From Bacilli bacterium (lineage in GTDB: Bacteria; Bacillota_I; Bacilli_A; RFN20; CAG-449): 18,432 bases of DNA. Positions 8,102 through 13,828 of the stretch are shown here, piece after piece. The position numbers and the translations under genes were made by a program. The notes below the pieces were generated by a model. The model was not told the DNA's origin and made no database searches. It saw nothing but the letters and a program-made list of their open reading frames with translations. Numbering within the stretch: the first letter of the stretch is position 1; each line of letters starts with the position of its first letter. The stretch spans positions 1-18,432 of the forward strand of contig CAAEFC010000001.1 of assembly GCA_900755065.1 (NCBI GenBank), given 5' to 3'.

Positions 8102-9553
8102 CTATAAACCCGCCGAACCGAGCCAACTCGCCCACCCCGACTTCGCGGTGTTGTAAATGGTCGCGCCCACCGTTTCCGCCGTATATTTGGACGGATCCTG
8201 ACACGCCACCGCGTAGTAATAGTTGTTCTTGATCCATGGCATGATGATATCCGTCGTCCGCACTGCGATCGGATTCGTGGAAACCAGATTGAAATTGGTA
8301 TTATCGCTGATTTTTTTCTTGACCGAGGCGATGAACGTGTCATTCTCGGCTTCATCGGAAAGGCTGACGTTTCCGTAATCGAAGGCCAGGAAACTTCCCT
8401 TCGTGTCTTCGACAAAATCGGCGCAGGCCTCCTCAGTCGCCATATAACGGATAAAATCTTTGGCCAGATCGTTGTTCTCCGCCTTGGCCGGAACGATGAT
8501 CGAATCGCCGAAGCCGACATTGTAATTGACGCCGACCGACGAGGAACTGACCGAAGGGACTTCCATCATCGCGATGTCGAAGCCCAGATCGCCTCCTGCG
8601 GCCTTTTCAATCTCGTTTTTCGCCCAATGCGCGTACGGAATCATCGCCGCATTTTGGTTGACGAAAGCCATCTGCGCCGCCAGAAGATTGGACGAATACG
8701 CGTTATCGACCGAATAATCGCTGTTCAGCGCGATCAGATCGTACCACAGATCGTAAGCCTGAATGAATTCATTGTAATACGTTTCCGGATTGTACATCTC
8801 GTAGCCGTCCGCGTATTCCCCCGTCGGACCGAGATATTTCTTGACCGTCTCGATCTTGTCGAGACCGGCCAGTTCCGCCCACCATTCGAAAACGATGTAA
8901 TCCCAGTAGTATTGACGCGCGCTTCCCGACCAGGCAAACGGCGCGATCGAGGCGCTGGAACCGTGTCCGCCGCCGGTATTGGAAGCGACGATCGTTTCGC
9001 AAAGCGATATGAGTTCGTCATACGTCGTCGGCACTTCCCAGCCGTTGGCTTCAAACAGATCGACGTTGTAGACGATTCCCCCGACGCCTTGCGTCCAGCA
9101 AACCTTGTAATAATGCTCTTCGCTGTTATACGTATAACGGGAGACTTCCGCCGCGCCCTCGATCAATCGCTCGGAAAATTTCTTTCCCGTTCCTTCGACT
9201 TCCTCTTCGTAAAGATCGTCCAACGGTGTCAGCCACCCTTTGGAAGCATACGTCTGCCATGCAATGTCGTGCGACATATAGATGTCGTAACAAGCCGTAC
9301 TGCTGGACGGATTCAGAGCCGATTCGATCCGGCTGAGAACGCTTGCATCCGCTTTGAAACTGACATTGACGCCGGTTTTCTTTTCGTACTTTTCCGCCAT
9401 GTTCCGGATCCATTCCGTTCCGTATCCGCCTTCATACACGCAGATGTTCAAGGTATCTTTGCTCAATTTTTTCCCGCCTCCGCAAGAGGATAACGGAATC
9501 ATCGTTGTTGCAACCAATGCAGAAAGCACAAGCGCTTTTTTCGTTTTAGACAT
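8102..9553 (-). CDS. Extracellular sugar-binding lipoprotein of the ABC importer
   Basis: A 483-residue protein beginning with a basic-hydrophobic signal that ends at the lipobox L-S-S-C (Cys24), then GGGKKLSKDTLNICVYEGGYG. The body follows the type-1 solute-binding fold: a start strand with GTEWIRNMAEKYEKKTGVNV, a central YNVDLFEANGWEVPTTYDEL hinge-type motif, and a late block with NNDLAKDFIRYMATEEACADF. Many Trp and Tyr residues in the middle (for example QYYWDYIVFEWW) suit stacking against sugars. It is anchored outside the membrane and hands oligosaccharide to the permeases. It is the first gene of the operon, with ATG at 9553 and the ribosome binding site AGGGAGA. Being first under a strong promoter agrees with the usual need for excess binding protein. 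Confidence 0.93.
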   Translation of the reverse strand: MSKTKKALVLSALVATTMIPLSSCGGGKKLSKDTLNICVYEGGYGTEWIRNMAEKYEKKTGVNVSFKADASVLSRIESALNPSSSTACYDIYMSHDIAWQTYASKGWLTPLDDLYEEEVEGTGKKFSERLIEGAAEVSRYTYNSEEHYYKVCWTQGVGGIVYNVDLFEANGWEVPTTYDELISLCETIVASNTGGGHGSSASIAPFAWSGSARQYYWDYIVFEWWAELAGLDKIETVKKYLGPTGEYADGYEMYNPETYYNEFIQAYDLWYDLIALNSDYSVDNAYSSNLLAAQMAFVNQNAAMIPYAHWAKNEIEKAAGGDLGFDIAMMEVPSVSSSSVGVNYNVGFGDSIIVPAKAENNDLAKDFIRYMATEEACADFVEDTKGSFLAFDYGNVSLSDEAENDTFIASVKKKISDNTNFNLVSTNPIAVRTTDIIMPWIKNNYYYAVACQDPSKYTAETVGATIYNTAKSGWASWLGSAGL

Positions 9554-9575
9554 ATGCCAATCTCCCTTATTTTTG

Positions 9576-9597
9576 TTACGGAAAGCGGTTTCCGTAA
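9576..9597. promoter_or_regulatory. Perfect inverted repeat overlapping the transcript start, likely LacI-family operator
   Basis: Two exact 9-base arms, TTACGGAAA and TTTCCGTAA, flank four bases with a central CG. It lies just downstream of the -10 box, at roughly +3 to +24 of the expected transcript, where a bound repressor would block initiation or elongation. The even-length palindrome with central CG and GGAAA/TTTCC arms is the LacI/GalR operator style. No LacI-type regulator is encoded in the window. Confidence 0.65.
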
Positions 9598-9606
9598 TCT
9601 AAATTC

Positions 9607-9634
9607 ATTATAACACCCGCAAAATCAAAGTCAA
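9607..9634 (-). promoter_or_regulatory. Sigma-A promoter of the sugar-uptake operon
   Basis: On the minus strand TTGACT (9629-9634) and TATAAT (9607-9612) are separated by 16 bases. The expected start is near 9600, about 45 bases before the ATG of the binding-protein gene. The -10 box is a perfect consensus. It lies between the inverted repeat at 9576-9597 and the cre box at 9642-9655. Confidence 0.8.
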
Positions 9635-9641
9635 CAGAAAA

Positions 9642-9655
9642 TGAAAGCGTTTCCA
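9642..9655. promoter_or_regulatory. cre box (CcpA site) upstream of the sugar operon promoter
   Basis: TGAAAGCGTTTCCA matches the Bacillus cre consensus TGWAARCGYTWNCW at every position. It lies just upstream of the -35 box, centred about 49 bases before the expected start. Carbon catabolite control by CcpA is the likely role. The position upstream of -35 leaves activation possible as well as repression. Confidence 0.6.
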
Positions 9656-9656
9656 T

Positions 9657-10014
9657 CGTTTTCTCTTTTTCACAAAAAAAAATACTCTACCTTATGAATC
9701 GAATTTAAGGCATCTGAAAAATCTTGCCGATCGTACCGAAAGCCTTTTTTCCTTTGGATTCAGTCTGTCTTGCTACTTGGTTTTATGCTCTTCCTTATTT
9801 GACGATAAACCTTATGAAAGAGCAACAGGAAAGGATTTTCTTGTCATTTTGAAGAAGACACGGAGACAGTGCTTTACTCATTATCGGAAAGACTTTTCTT
9901 GCTGTTTTTCAAAAGTCCCTGAAAAGATCTGCAATCAAAGGAAAGAGAATCTCCTTTAAAAATCGAAGAGTTGACATTCTTTTTTCTTTTTTATCGCGAA
10001 TACAATTTTTCGGT
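9657..10014. other. AT-rich gap with no convincing gene
   Basis: About 360 bases, clearly richer in A and T than the flanking genes, with many T- and A-runs. I see no tRNA, no good promoter with ordered spacing, and no reading frame with a proper ribosome binding site. A 60-codon frame on the plus strand (9777-9959) starts at TTG and has atypical, Cys-rich composition, so I do not call it. A small RNA or a decayed remnant is possible. Confidence 0.5.
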
Positions 10015-10016
10015 CA

Positions 10017-10046
10017 AAGAAAAAAGTCCGCTTGCGCACGAACTTT
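10017..10046 (-). terminator. Intrinsic terminator of the SPFH/zinc-ribbon unit
   Basis: On the minus strand AAAGTTCG and CGGACTTT form an 8-base-pair stem (one G-U pair) around an 8-base loop, followed directly by TTTTTTCTTT. It lies 17 bases beyond the stop of the zinc-ribbon membrane protein gene and closes this transcription unit. Confidence 0.8.
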
Positions 10047-10062
10047 CAGAAACAGATTCGCC

Positions 10063-10347
10063 TTATTTGGAAGACATTTTCAGAACGATGTAAATCAGCC
10101 CGATCGGCCAGCAACAGATCAGGAGAATGATCGCCAGCAACCAGTTTACGTTGCTCACGCCGCCGCTTTTGCTTTCGGAAGAAGTCGCGTTTTGACTCTT
10201 TGGCTGAGAAGAAGTGAACCCGTTGAAAAGGTTATCCACCCGGATCGACTTATACGAAGGATTGCCACTTCCGCAATACCGGCACGAACTCTCGCTCGGT
10301 TTCATCAGGTTTCCGCAGTTCGGGCATTCGTAACGGTTATCGGCCAT
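10063..10347 (-). CDS. Small zinc-ribbon protein with one C-terminal membrane span
   Basis: A 94-residue protein if started at ATG 10347 (MADNRYECPNCG). A GTG nine bases upstream, at 10356, would add three residues but has no spaced ribosome binding site. The N-terminus carries one zinc ribbon, CPNCG then CRYCG, about 15 residues apart. A polar Ser/Asn/Lys linker follows, and then a hydrophobic segment (VNWLLAIILLICCWPIGLIYIV) near the C-terminus. The protein is probably bound in the membrane with the zinc ribbon in the cytoplasm. Its start overlaps the end of the four-span membrane gene by 11 bases, so the two are coupled. It may interact with the SPFH protein two genes upstream, which also carries zinc ribbons. 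No specific function is recognised. Confidence 0.75.
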   Translation of the reverse strand: MADNRYECPNCGNLMKPSESSCRYCGSGNPSYKSIRVDNLFNGFTSSQPKSQNATSSESKSGGVSNVNWLLAIILLICCWPIGLIYIVLKMSSK

Positions 10348-10789
10348 TCTTCTCACCCCGTTCCAGCGTCGCTTTTTCTTCTTCGACCGGAATTTCTTTT
10401 CCTACATATTTCGCATCGGATCGGACCATTTTCGCATTCATCGTCATCAGCGCCCCGACAAGAGCCAGATAGATCGCAAATCCGCCGATCAGAACGATGA
10501 CGGGATAAATCAAATGGCAATGGGAATGCGCCAAAGCGCGGATTCCTAGCGGAACGAACTGAAACAAGGCGGTGATTCCCAGAACGCTGAACATCGTCGT
10601 GTTCGCGCTTCCCTTGATGAAGAAATAAATCGCCAGTCCGGCAAAAGCGACGAGATAGAGACACTTCGTCACGATATAGAGAGTCAGATACGCGTCCTGT
10701 AAGTCGTCGTTTGCGATAACGAACGGAATCGTTACGGCCAGAACGATGCCTAAAAGCGCGACGACGAATCCGATGAATCGATTTTTCAT
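10337..10789 (-). CDS. Four-span membrane protein of unknown function
   Basis: A 150-residue hydrophobic protein with four likely spans at about residues 5-25, 38-58, 65-85 and 92-115. The C-terminal tail is charged and cytoplasmic-looking (VGKEIPVEEEKATLERGEKN). A pair of His residues with a Cys (HSHCHL) lies at the edge of the fourth span, which could bind metal, though this is only a suggestion. ATG at 10789 has the ribosome binding site TAGGAGG, which overlaps the TAG stop of the SPFH gene upstream. It belongs to the same operon as the SPFH and zinc-ribbon proteins. In Bacillus subtilis the SPFH protein YdjI works with the membrane proteins YdjG and YdjH; this protein may fill such a place, but I cannot show homology. 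Confidence 0.75.
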   Translation of the reverse strand: MKNRFIGFVVALLGIVLAVTIPFVIANDDLQDAYLTLYIVTKCLYLVAFAGLAIYFFIKGSANTTMFSVLGITALFQFVPLGIRALAHSHCHLIYPVIVLIGGFAIYLALVGALMTMNAKMVRSDAKYVGKEIPVEEEKATLERGEKNGR

Positions 10790-10799
10790 ATGCTTCCTC

Positions 10800-11825
10800 C
10801 TATCTGATCTTTTCGCCGCAAGTCGGACAGAAACGGTGTCCGTCGCTCACCTTGCCGCCGCATTTCGGGCAGACGGTTTCGATCTTCGTTCCGCAACCCG
10901 GACAGAACGATGCGCCTTCCGGGATTTCTTTTCCGCAATTGACGCAGAATTTTCTGCCCGAACCCGCCGGAGGAATGATCGAAGTTCCCGACGCGTTCTG
11001 CGCCATGTTGACGCCGAGTCCGACGCCCATGAACGCGCCCGCCGAAGCATTGTTCTTCGCGCCCTCTTCGAGAACGTCGTAGCCTCTGGCCGTCCGGTAC
11101 ACATTGTCGCCGAGTTGATCGTATTCCGCCTTTTTGTACAGGATATCGTTCAGCGCATCGAGGTCATCTTTCGGAGCGTTGATCGATTCGATGCTGAGGT
11201 TGACCATCTCGAAACCGAAACGCGCGAATTCCTGAACCAGTTCTTCGCTGAAAATCTTCTGAATTTCATCGAGTTTGGTGTTGATCTCGAAATACGAAAT
11301 CTGCTGTTCGATGACGAATTTGGAAAGCGTCGTCTTGATTTTCTGATTGATGACTCCCCTGAAATAATTCCGGATGACGTCGAAAGAAATGAAATTATCG
11401 ACGATCAGCGTGCCGACCAGCGTCTGAAAGAAGTATTGGTAATTGTCTAAACGGATGCCGATCTGACCGCGCACGCGGAGATGAATCTGAATCCGATACT
11501 TCGGATCGATCAGCGCGATCGGATCCGCCGTCCCCCACAGAAGGTCCAGTTTCAGCCGCTTGTTGATGAAGTAAATTTCCATCGGATACGGATTCCCCGA
11601 ATGGAGTCCCTTGACGAACGCCTTGGCGAAAGGCAGAAGTTCGGTGTCGAGTTTATAACTTCCCGCCTCCAAAATCTTTTCGATCTGCCCGTTGTGAACC
11701 AGAATCGCCACCTGCCCTTGCGAAACGATCAGTTTCGATTTGGTATTGAATTCCGTCTCCTTGTATTTGTAAATCAGCCAATCTTGTTGATTGCCTTCAT
11801 ATCTCACGATATCGTAAAGTCCCAT
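10800..11825 (-). CDS. SPFH-domain protein with C-terminal double zinc ribbon (YdjI-like)
   Basis: A 341-residue protein when started at ATG 11825, which has an AGGAGAA ribosome binding site and lies just downstream of a good promoter. A longer frame reaching 11891 would begin upstream of that promoter, so I reject it. Residues about 25-240 form the SPFH/prohibitin-like domain often annotated as virion core protein (SQGQVAILVHNGQIEKILEAG, then a central beta region and the helical part with FARFGFEMVNLSIESI). A Gly/Ala-rich stretch (AGAFMGVGLGVNMAQ) follows. The C-terminus has two zinc ribbons, each with paired CxxC knuckles (CVNCG/CPGCG and CPKCG/CPTCG). B. subtilis YdjI has this architecture and recruits PspA to a membrane complex. 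PspA is not in the window. Its role here is probably membrane organisation or envelope stress. Confidence 0.85.
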   Translation of the reverse strand: MGLYDIVRYEGNQQDWLIYKYKETEFNTKSKLIVSQGQVAILVHNGQIEKILEAGSYKLDTELLPFAKAFVKGLHSGNPYPMEIYFINKRLKLDLLWGTADPIALIDPKYRIQIHLRVRGQIGIRLDNYQYFFQTLVGTLIVDNFISFDVIRNYFRGVINQKIKTTLSKFVIEQQISYFEINTKLDEIQKIFSEELVQEFARFGFEMVNLSIESINAPKDDLDALNDILYKKAEYDQLGDNVYRTARGYDVLEEGAKNNASAGAFMGVGLGVNMAQNASGTSIIPPAGSGRKFCVNCGKEIPEGASFCPGCGTKIETVCPKCGGKVSDGHRFCPTCGEKIR

Positions 11826-11844
11826 AACGCATTCTCCTGTCGTC

Positions 11845-11873
11845 ATTATACGCTTCCGAGCGCGCCCCGTCAA
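11845..11873 (-). promoter_or_regulatory. Sigma-A promoter of the SPFH operon
   Basis: On the minus strand TTGACG (11868-11873) and TATAAT (11845-11850) are spaced by 17 bases. The expected start, near 11838, leaves a leader of only about 13 bases, with the ribosome binding site at its very 5' end. This fixes ATG 11825 as the start of the SPFH gene. Confidence 0.75.
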
Positions 11874-11893
11874 CGTCGATTTTCCCGACATCG

Positions 11894-11918
11894 AAAAAGG
11901 ATTCCGTTTCCGGAATCC
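11894..11918 (-). terminator. Intrinsic terminator after the superoxide reductase-rubredoxin gene
   Basis: On the minus strand GGATTCCG and CGGAATCC pair as an exact 8-base stem around GAAA, a stable tetraloop, followed by TTTTT. It lies 6 bases beyond the stop of the fused gene and upstream of the SPFH promoter's start, so the two units are separate. Confidence 0.85.
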
Positions 11919-11924
11919 CCATTT

Positions 11925-12092
11925 TCACTTCACTTCTTCGAAAGCGTCTTTTCCTAATCCGCACAGAGGGCATACCCAATCCTCCGGCAGATTTTCAAAC
12001 GGCGTTCCCGGCGCGATGCCGTTGTCCGGATCGCCGACTTCCGGATCGTACTCGTAGCCGCACACGGTGCAGACATATTTTTTGTTTTCCAT
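11925..12092 (-). CDS. Possible separately translated rubredoxin from an internal start
   Basis: Within the fused gene, Met129 of the fusion is an ATG at 12092 that is preceded by GAGGAG with six bases of spacing, a proper ribosome binding site. Translation from here gives 55 residues, exactly a normal rubredoxin (CTVCG at the N-terminal side, CPLCG at the C-terminal side). The site's bases are read in the long frame as the linker KKEEKK. Free rubredoxin and the fusion may both be made. This is inferred from the sequence alone; the alternative is that the site is a relic of two formerly separate genes. Confidence 0.5.
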   Translation of the reverse strand: MENKKYVCTVCGYEYDPEVGDPDNGIAPGTPFENLPEDWVCPLCGLGKDAFEEVK

Positions 12093-12476
12093 TTTTTTCT
12101 CCTCTTTTTTCCAAATGCTGTGCAAATTGCAATAAGCGTAGACGGCTTGCACGCTTTCCTCTTCCGAGAGAACGAAATCCGCTACGGGATCGTCGCCCGG
12201 ATTCAGATGAACCGTCTGATTCTTTTTCGTACCTTCCAATGCGATGAAGCGAATGAAATGATCTTCCTGCATCGGATGCCAGATTTCGCCGACCTCGACG
12301 TGAACCCGATTTCCCTCGACCGTATAGACCGGAACGTGCTTTTCCCCGGCGCCTTCCGACATTCCCGGAATCCGCTCCTTCATTTCCCGTCCGCAACAGA
12401 TAAGGGGATTTCCCGAATCGACGATTTTTTCGACAACGCTTCCGCATTGCCCGCAGACAAAATACCTGATTGCCAT
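11925..12476 (-). CDS. Superoxide reductase (desulfoferrodoxin) fused to rubredoxin
   Basis: A 183-residue cytoplasmic protein with three metal centres. Residues 1-37 are a desulforedoxin domain with Cys8, Cys11, Cys27 and Cys28 for an Fe(Cys)4 site. Residues 38-123 are the superoxide reductase domain. The EKHVP motif gives Glu45, Lys46 and His47, and with His67, His73, Cys116 and His119 it supplies the Fe(His)4Cys active site. The linker KKEEKK leads into a complete rubredoxin (residues 129-183) with CTVC (136, 139) and CPLC (169, 172). The enzyme reduces superoxide to peroxide without making oxygen, and rubredoxin is a known electron donor, so the donor is tethered here. The ATG at 12476 follows AAAGGAG. 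The first gene upstream ends 61 bases away. It points to an anaerobe exposed to oxygen. Confidence 0.93.
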   Translation of the reverse strand: MAIRYFVCGQCGSVVEKIVDSGNPLICCGREMKERIPGMSEGAGEKHVPVYTVEGNRVHVEVGEIWHPMQEDHFIRFIALEGTKKNQTVHLNPGDDPVADFVLSEEESVQAVYAYCNLHSIWKKEEKKMENKKYVCTVCGYEYDPEVGDPDNGIAPGTPFENLPEDWVCPLCGLGKDAFEEVK

Positions 12477-12486
12477 CTTTTTCTCC

Positions 12487-12521
12487 TTTGCCGATGATTC
12501 ATCCTTTATTTTTACGGCAAA
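12487..12521 (-). promoter_or_regulatory. Leader hairpin at the ribosome binding site of the superoxide reductase gene
   Basis: TTTGCCG and CGGCAAA are exact 7-base complements separated by 21 bases. In the mRNA the 3' arm runs into the ribosome binding site (CGGCAAAGGAG), so pairing would cover the first bases of AAAGGAG. This could tune translation. There is no T-tract, so it is not a terminator. Confidence 0.35.
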
Positions 12522-12537
12522 ACGGAAAAATTATGAC

Positions 12538-12972
12538 TTATTTCAGTTTTTTTCTCGCCCGCTTGATCTCTTTTTCCAGATCGTCCAGCGCTTTGTCCAG
12601 CGATTCCGCCAGATATTCGCCGAAACGGACGGCTTCCGCGACCGCGCCGGCCGCCGTCAGCATACCGCGTTCCACTTCTTCGCCGACCGCCAGAATTTCC
12701 GGATTTCCGTCACCGTTCGCATCGAACAGGATCGTATCCGGAATGTGATTGTGATCGGTATCCGCAAAGTAGAGATTGAATTCCCCGTCGCCGGTCAGAT
12801 CCATCGAAAGCGTGTCGATATCTCCGTCTCCTGTCGTATCTAAAAGCGCCAGATCCGCCTGATCGTCGCCGTCAAGGTCGATCAGAATTTCGTTCCGCGT
12901 TCCCTTCACCAGCGTGTGACGAAGATTCTTATCCAACTTCATCGACAATTTCAATTTTCGTAGCGTTCCCAT
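12538..12972 (-). CDS. Cytoplasmic protein with five tandem 13-residue Asp/Gly (EF-hand-like) repeats
   Basis: A 144-residue protein with no signal peptide. Residues 32-96 are five contiguous 13-residue units: DLDGDDQADLALL, DTTGDGDIDTLSM, DLTGDGEFNLYFA, DTDHNHIPDTILF and DANGDGNPEILAV. Acidic or polar residues recur at positions 1, 3, 5 and 9, as in calcium loops of EF-hand, thrombospondin type-3 or FG-GAP proteins, with hydrophobic residues at 10-13. Uninterrupted 13-residue spacing suggests a small calcium-stabilised solenoid rather than classical EF hands. The N-terminus is basic, and the C-terminus (about 120-144) is a charged amphipathic helix (LDKALDDLEKEIKRARKKLK) that could form a coiled coil. 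ATG at 12972 has an AAGGAGA ribosome binding site. It lies upstream of the superoxide reductase gene with a 61-base gap and may share its transcript. No function is recognised. Confidence 0.8.
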   Translation of the reverse strand: MGTLRKLKLSMKLDKNLRHTLVKGTRNEILIDLDGDDQADLALLDTTGDGDIDTLSMDLTGDGEFNLYFADTDHNHIPDTILFDANGDGNPEILAVGEEVERGMLTAAGAVAEAVRFGEYLAESLDKALDDLEKEIKRARKKLK

Positions 12973-13042
12973 ACTCTTCTCCTTCCGCTTTTATCTTATC
13001 ACCGAAGACGCGCCGATCCAAATCCTTTATTTCGTCTTTATC

Positions 13043-13068
13043 AAAAAAACCGCGTTTTCCGCATTTCG
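13043..13068 (-). terminator. Probable weak terminator of the tetR-type gene
   Basis: On the minus strand AAATGCG-GAAAA-CGCGGTTTTTTT forms a short stem (with one bulged G) followed by seven T. It lies 14 bases past the regulator's stop. The stem is short, so some read-through into the repeat-protein gene is likely. Confidence 0.45.
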
Positions 13069-13081
13069 GACTCCTTCCTGT

Positions 13082-13660
13082 CTAAAATTCGTTTCCCTGA
13101 TGCGAGGCGATGAAGCGATGCACCCAGAATTTCGCGTACGCGTACAGTTCGTCGATCGTCGTGCGGCTGAACCCGCGACAGTATTTGACGTATTCGCAGA
13201 ATATTCCGTCTACGAAAACGTTGATTTCCAGATCGAGATGCCGTTTATCCACGATGCGGGGATCTCCGTTGAGAATTTCGAGAAATTTCGCGGAACAAAG
13301 CGACGTCAGTTTGACGGAAGCAAACATGATGTCGTTTGACCGGCACAGCATCTTGTAAATGGCGTCGTTCTCTTTGATATAGGCGAACATCTCGTCGATG
13401 AACGAATCGTAATCGCCGGCGTAGAGCAGCGGATTGGTGCTGAAAAACTGATCGATCAGTTCGTTCTCAAAATCTTCCGCCACGGCGTAGATGTCGTCGT
13501 AATGGGCGTAAAAGGTTCCCCGATGAATGTCCGCGCGCGCGACTAATTCGCTGACCGTGATCTTGTCGATCTCCTTTTTTTCGCTCAGCATCTCCGCGAA
13601 CGTTTTCCGGATCAGATTCCGCGTCCGACGGGAAGAATGATTCATATTTTTGACTTTCAT
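13082..13660 (-). CDS. TetR/AcrR-family transcriptional regulator
   Basis: A 192-residue protein. The N-terminal helix-turn-helix follows the TetR pattern: RTRNLIRKTFAEMLSEKKEI, then KITVSELVARADIHRGTFYAHY, at about residues 12-57, with the recognition-helix residues RGTFYAHYDD strongly conserved. The C-terminal part is helical and variable, as expected for a ligand pocket and dimer interface; the layout resembles the TetR_C_8 group. The ATG at 13660 has AGGGA six bases upstream; a second ATG five codons later lacks a good site. It is divergent from the ABC-2 exporter operon, and the shared region holds palindromes overlapping its own promoter. It therefore probably represses itself and the exporter. 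The ligand is unknown. Confidence 0.92.
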   Translation of the reverse strand: MKVKNMNHSSRRTRNLIRKTFAEMLSEKKEIDKITVSELVARADIHRGTFYAHYDDIYAVAEDFENELIDQFFSTNPLLYAGDYDSFIDEMFAYIKENDAIYKMLCRSNDIMFASVKLTSLCSAKFLEILNGDPRIVDKRHLDLEINVFVDGIFCEYVKYCRGFSRTTIDELYAYAKFWVHRFIASHQGNEF

Positions 13661-13711
13661 GGTCCTTCCCTGCTTTCCCGATGCGGAAAGAAGCGATAAT
13701 TTCGTTCCGAA

Positions 13712-13727
13712 TGTTGAAATTTCAACA
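13712..13727. promoter_or_regulatory. Perfect 16-base palindrome in the tetR leader
   Basis: TGTTGAAATTTCAACA is an exact palindrome, about 33-48 bases downstream of the expected start of the tetR-type transcript. Its half-site TGTTGA also occurs in the repeat at 13792-13804. It may be a second binding site for the regulator. Confidence 0.5.
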
Positions 13728-13766
13728 CTTATCGGGAATCTGTACTTTCATTCCGTATCTGAGGCC

Positions 13767-13795
13767 ATTATATTTTAACATTGTAGAAATGTCAA
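13767..13795 (-). promoter_or_regulatory. Consensus sigma-A promoter of the tetR-type gene
   Basis: On the minus strand TTGACA (13790-13795) and TATAAT (13767-13772) are both perfect, with 17-base spacing. The start would be near 13760, leaving a leader of about 100 bases. A promoter this strong implies firm repression in normal conditions. Confidence 0.85.
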
Positions 13796-13804
13796 CAGTG
13801 TTGA
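13775..13804. promoter_or_regulatory. Overlapping inverted repeats, likely TetR operator
   Basis: An imperfect 21-base palindrome with arms TTAACATT and AATGTCAA (13775-13795) covers the spacer and -35 box of the tetR promoter. It is joined to a second perfect repeat, TCAACA-G-TGTTGA (13792-13804), next to the exporter start. A regulator bound here would shut off both directions, as is common for divergent TetR genes. Confidence 0.55.
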
Positions 13805-13828
13805 TATTTTAAAGAAAGGAAAAAAAGT

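Noticed and set aside
8627..9493. Long open frame opposite the sugar-binding lipoprotein (288 codons)
   Set aside because: Composition is Arg/Phe/Val-rich with no domain; the minus-strand gene is a clear solute-binding protein.
9777..9959. 60-codon plus-strand reading frame in the AT-rich gap
   Set aside because: TTG start without a ribosome binding site, Cys-rich atypical composition, no recognisable motif, and no promoter in the right place.
9971..10006. TTGACA followed by TACAAT on the plus strand
   Set aside because: Spacing is about 24 bases, too long for sigma-A, and no plus-strand gene follows.
11826..11891. N-terminal extension of the SPFH protein
   Set aside because: It would start upstream of the -10 box of the promoter and lacks a ribosome binding site; ATG 11825 has AGGAGAA.
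12099..12115. A-runs around the superoxide reductase-rubredoxin linker as a programmed -1 frameshift site
   Set aside because: The run of six A is not placed in the X-XXY-YYZ frame, and the two domains are already in one continuous frame, so no shift is needed.
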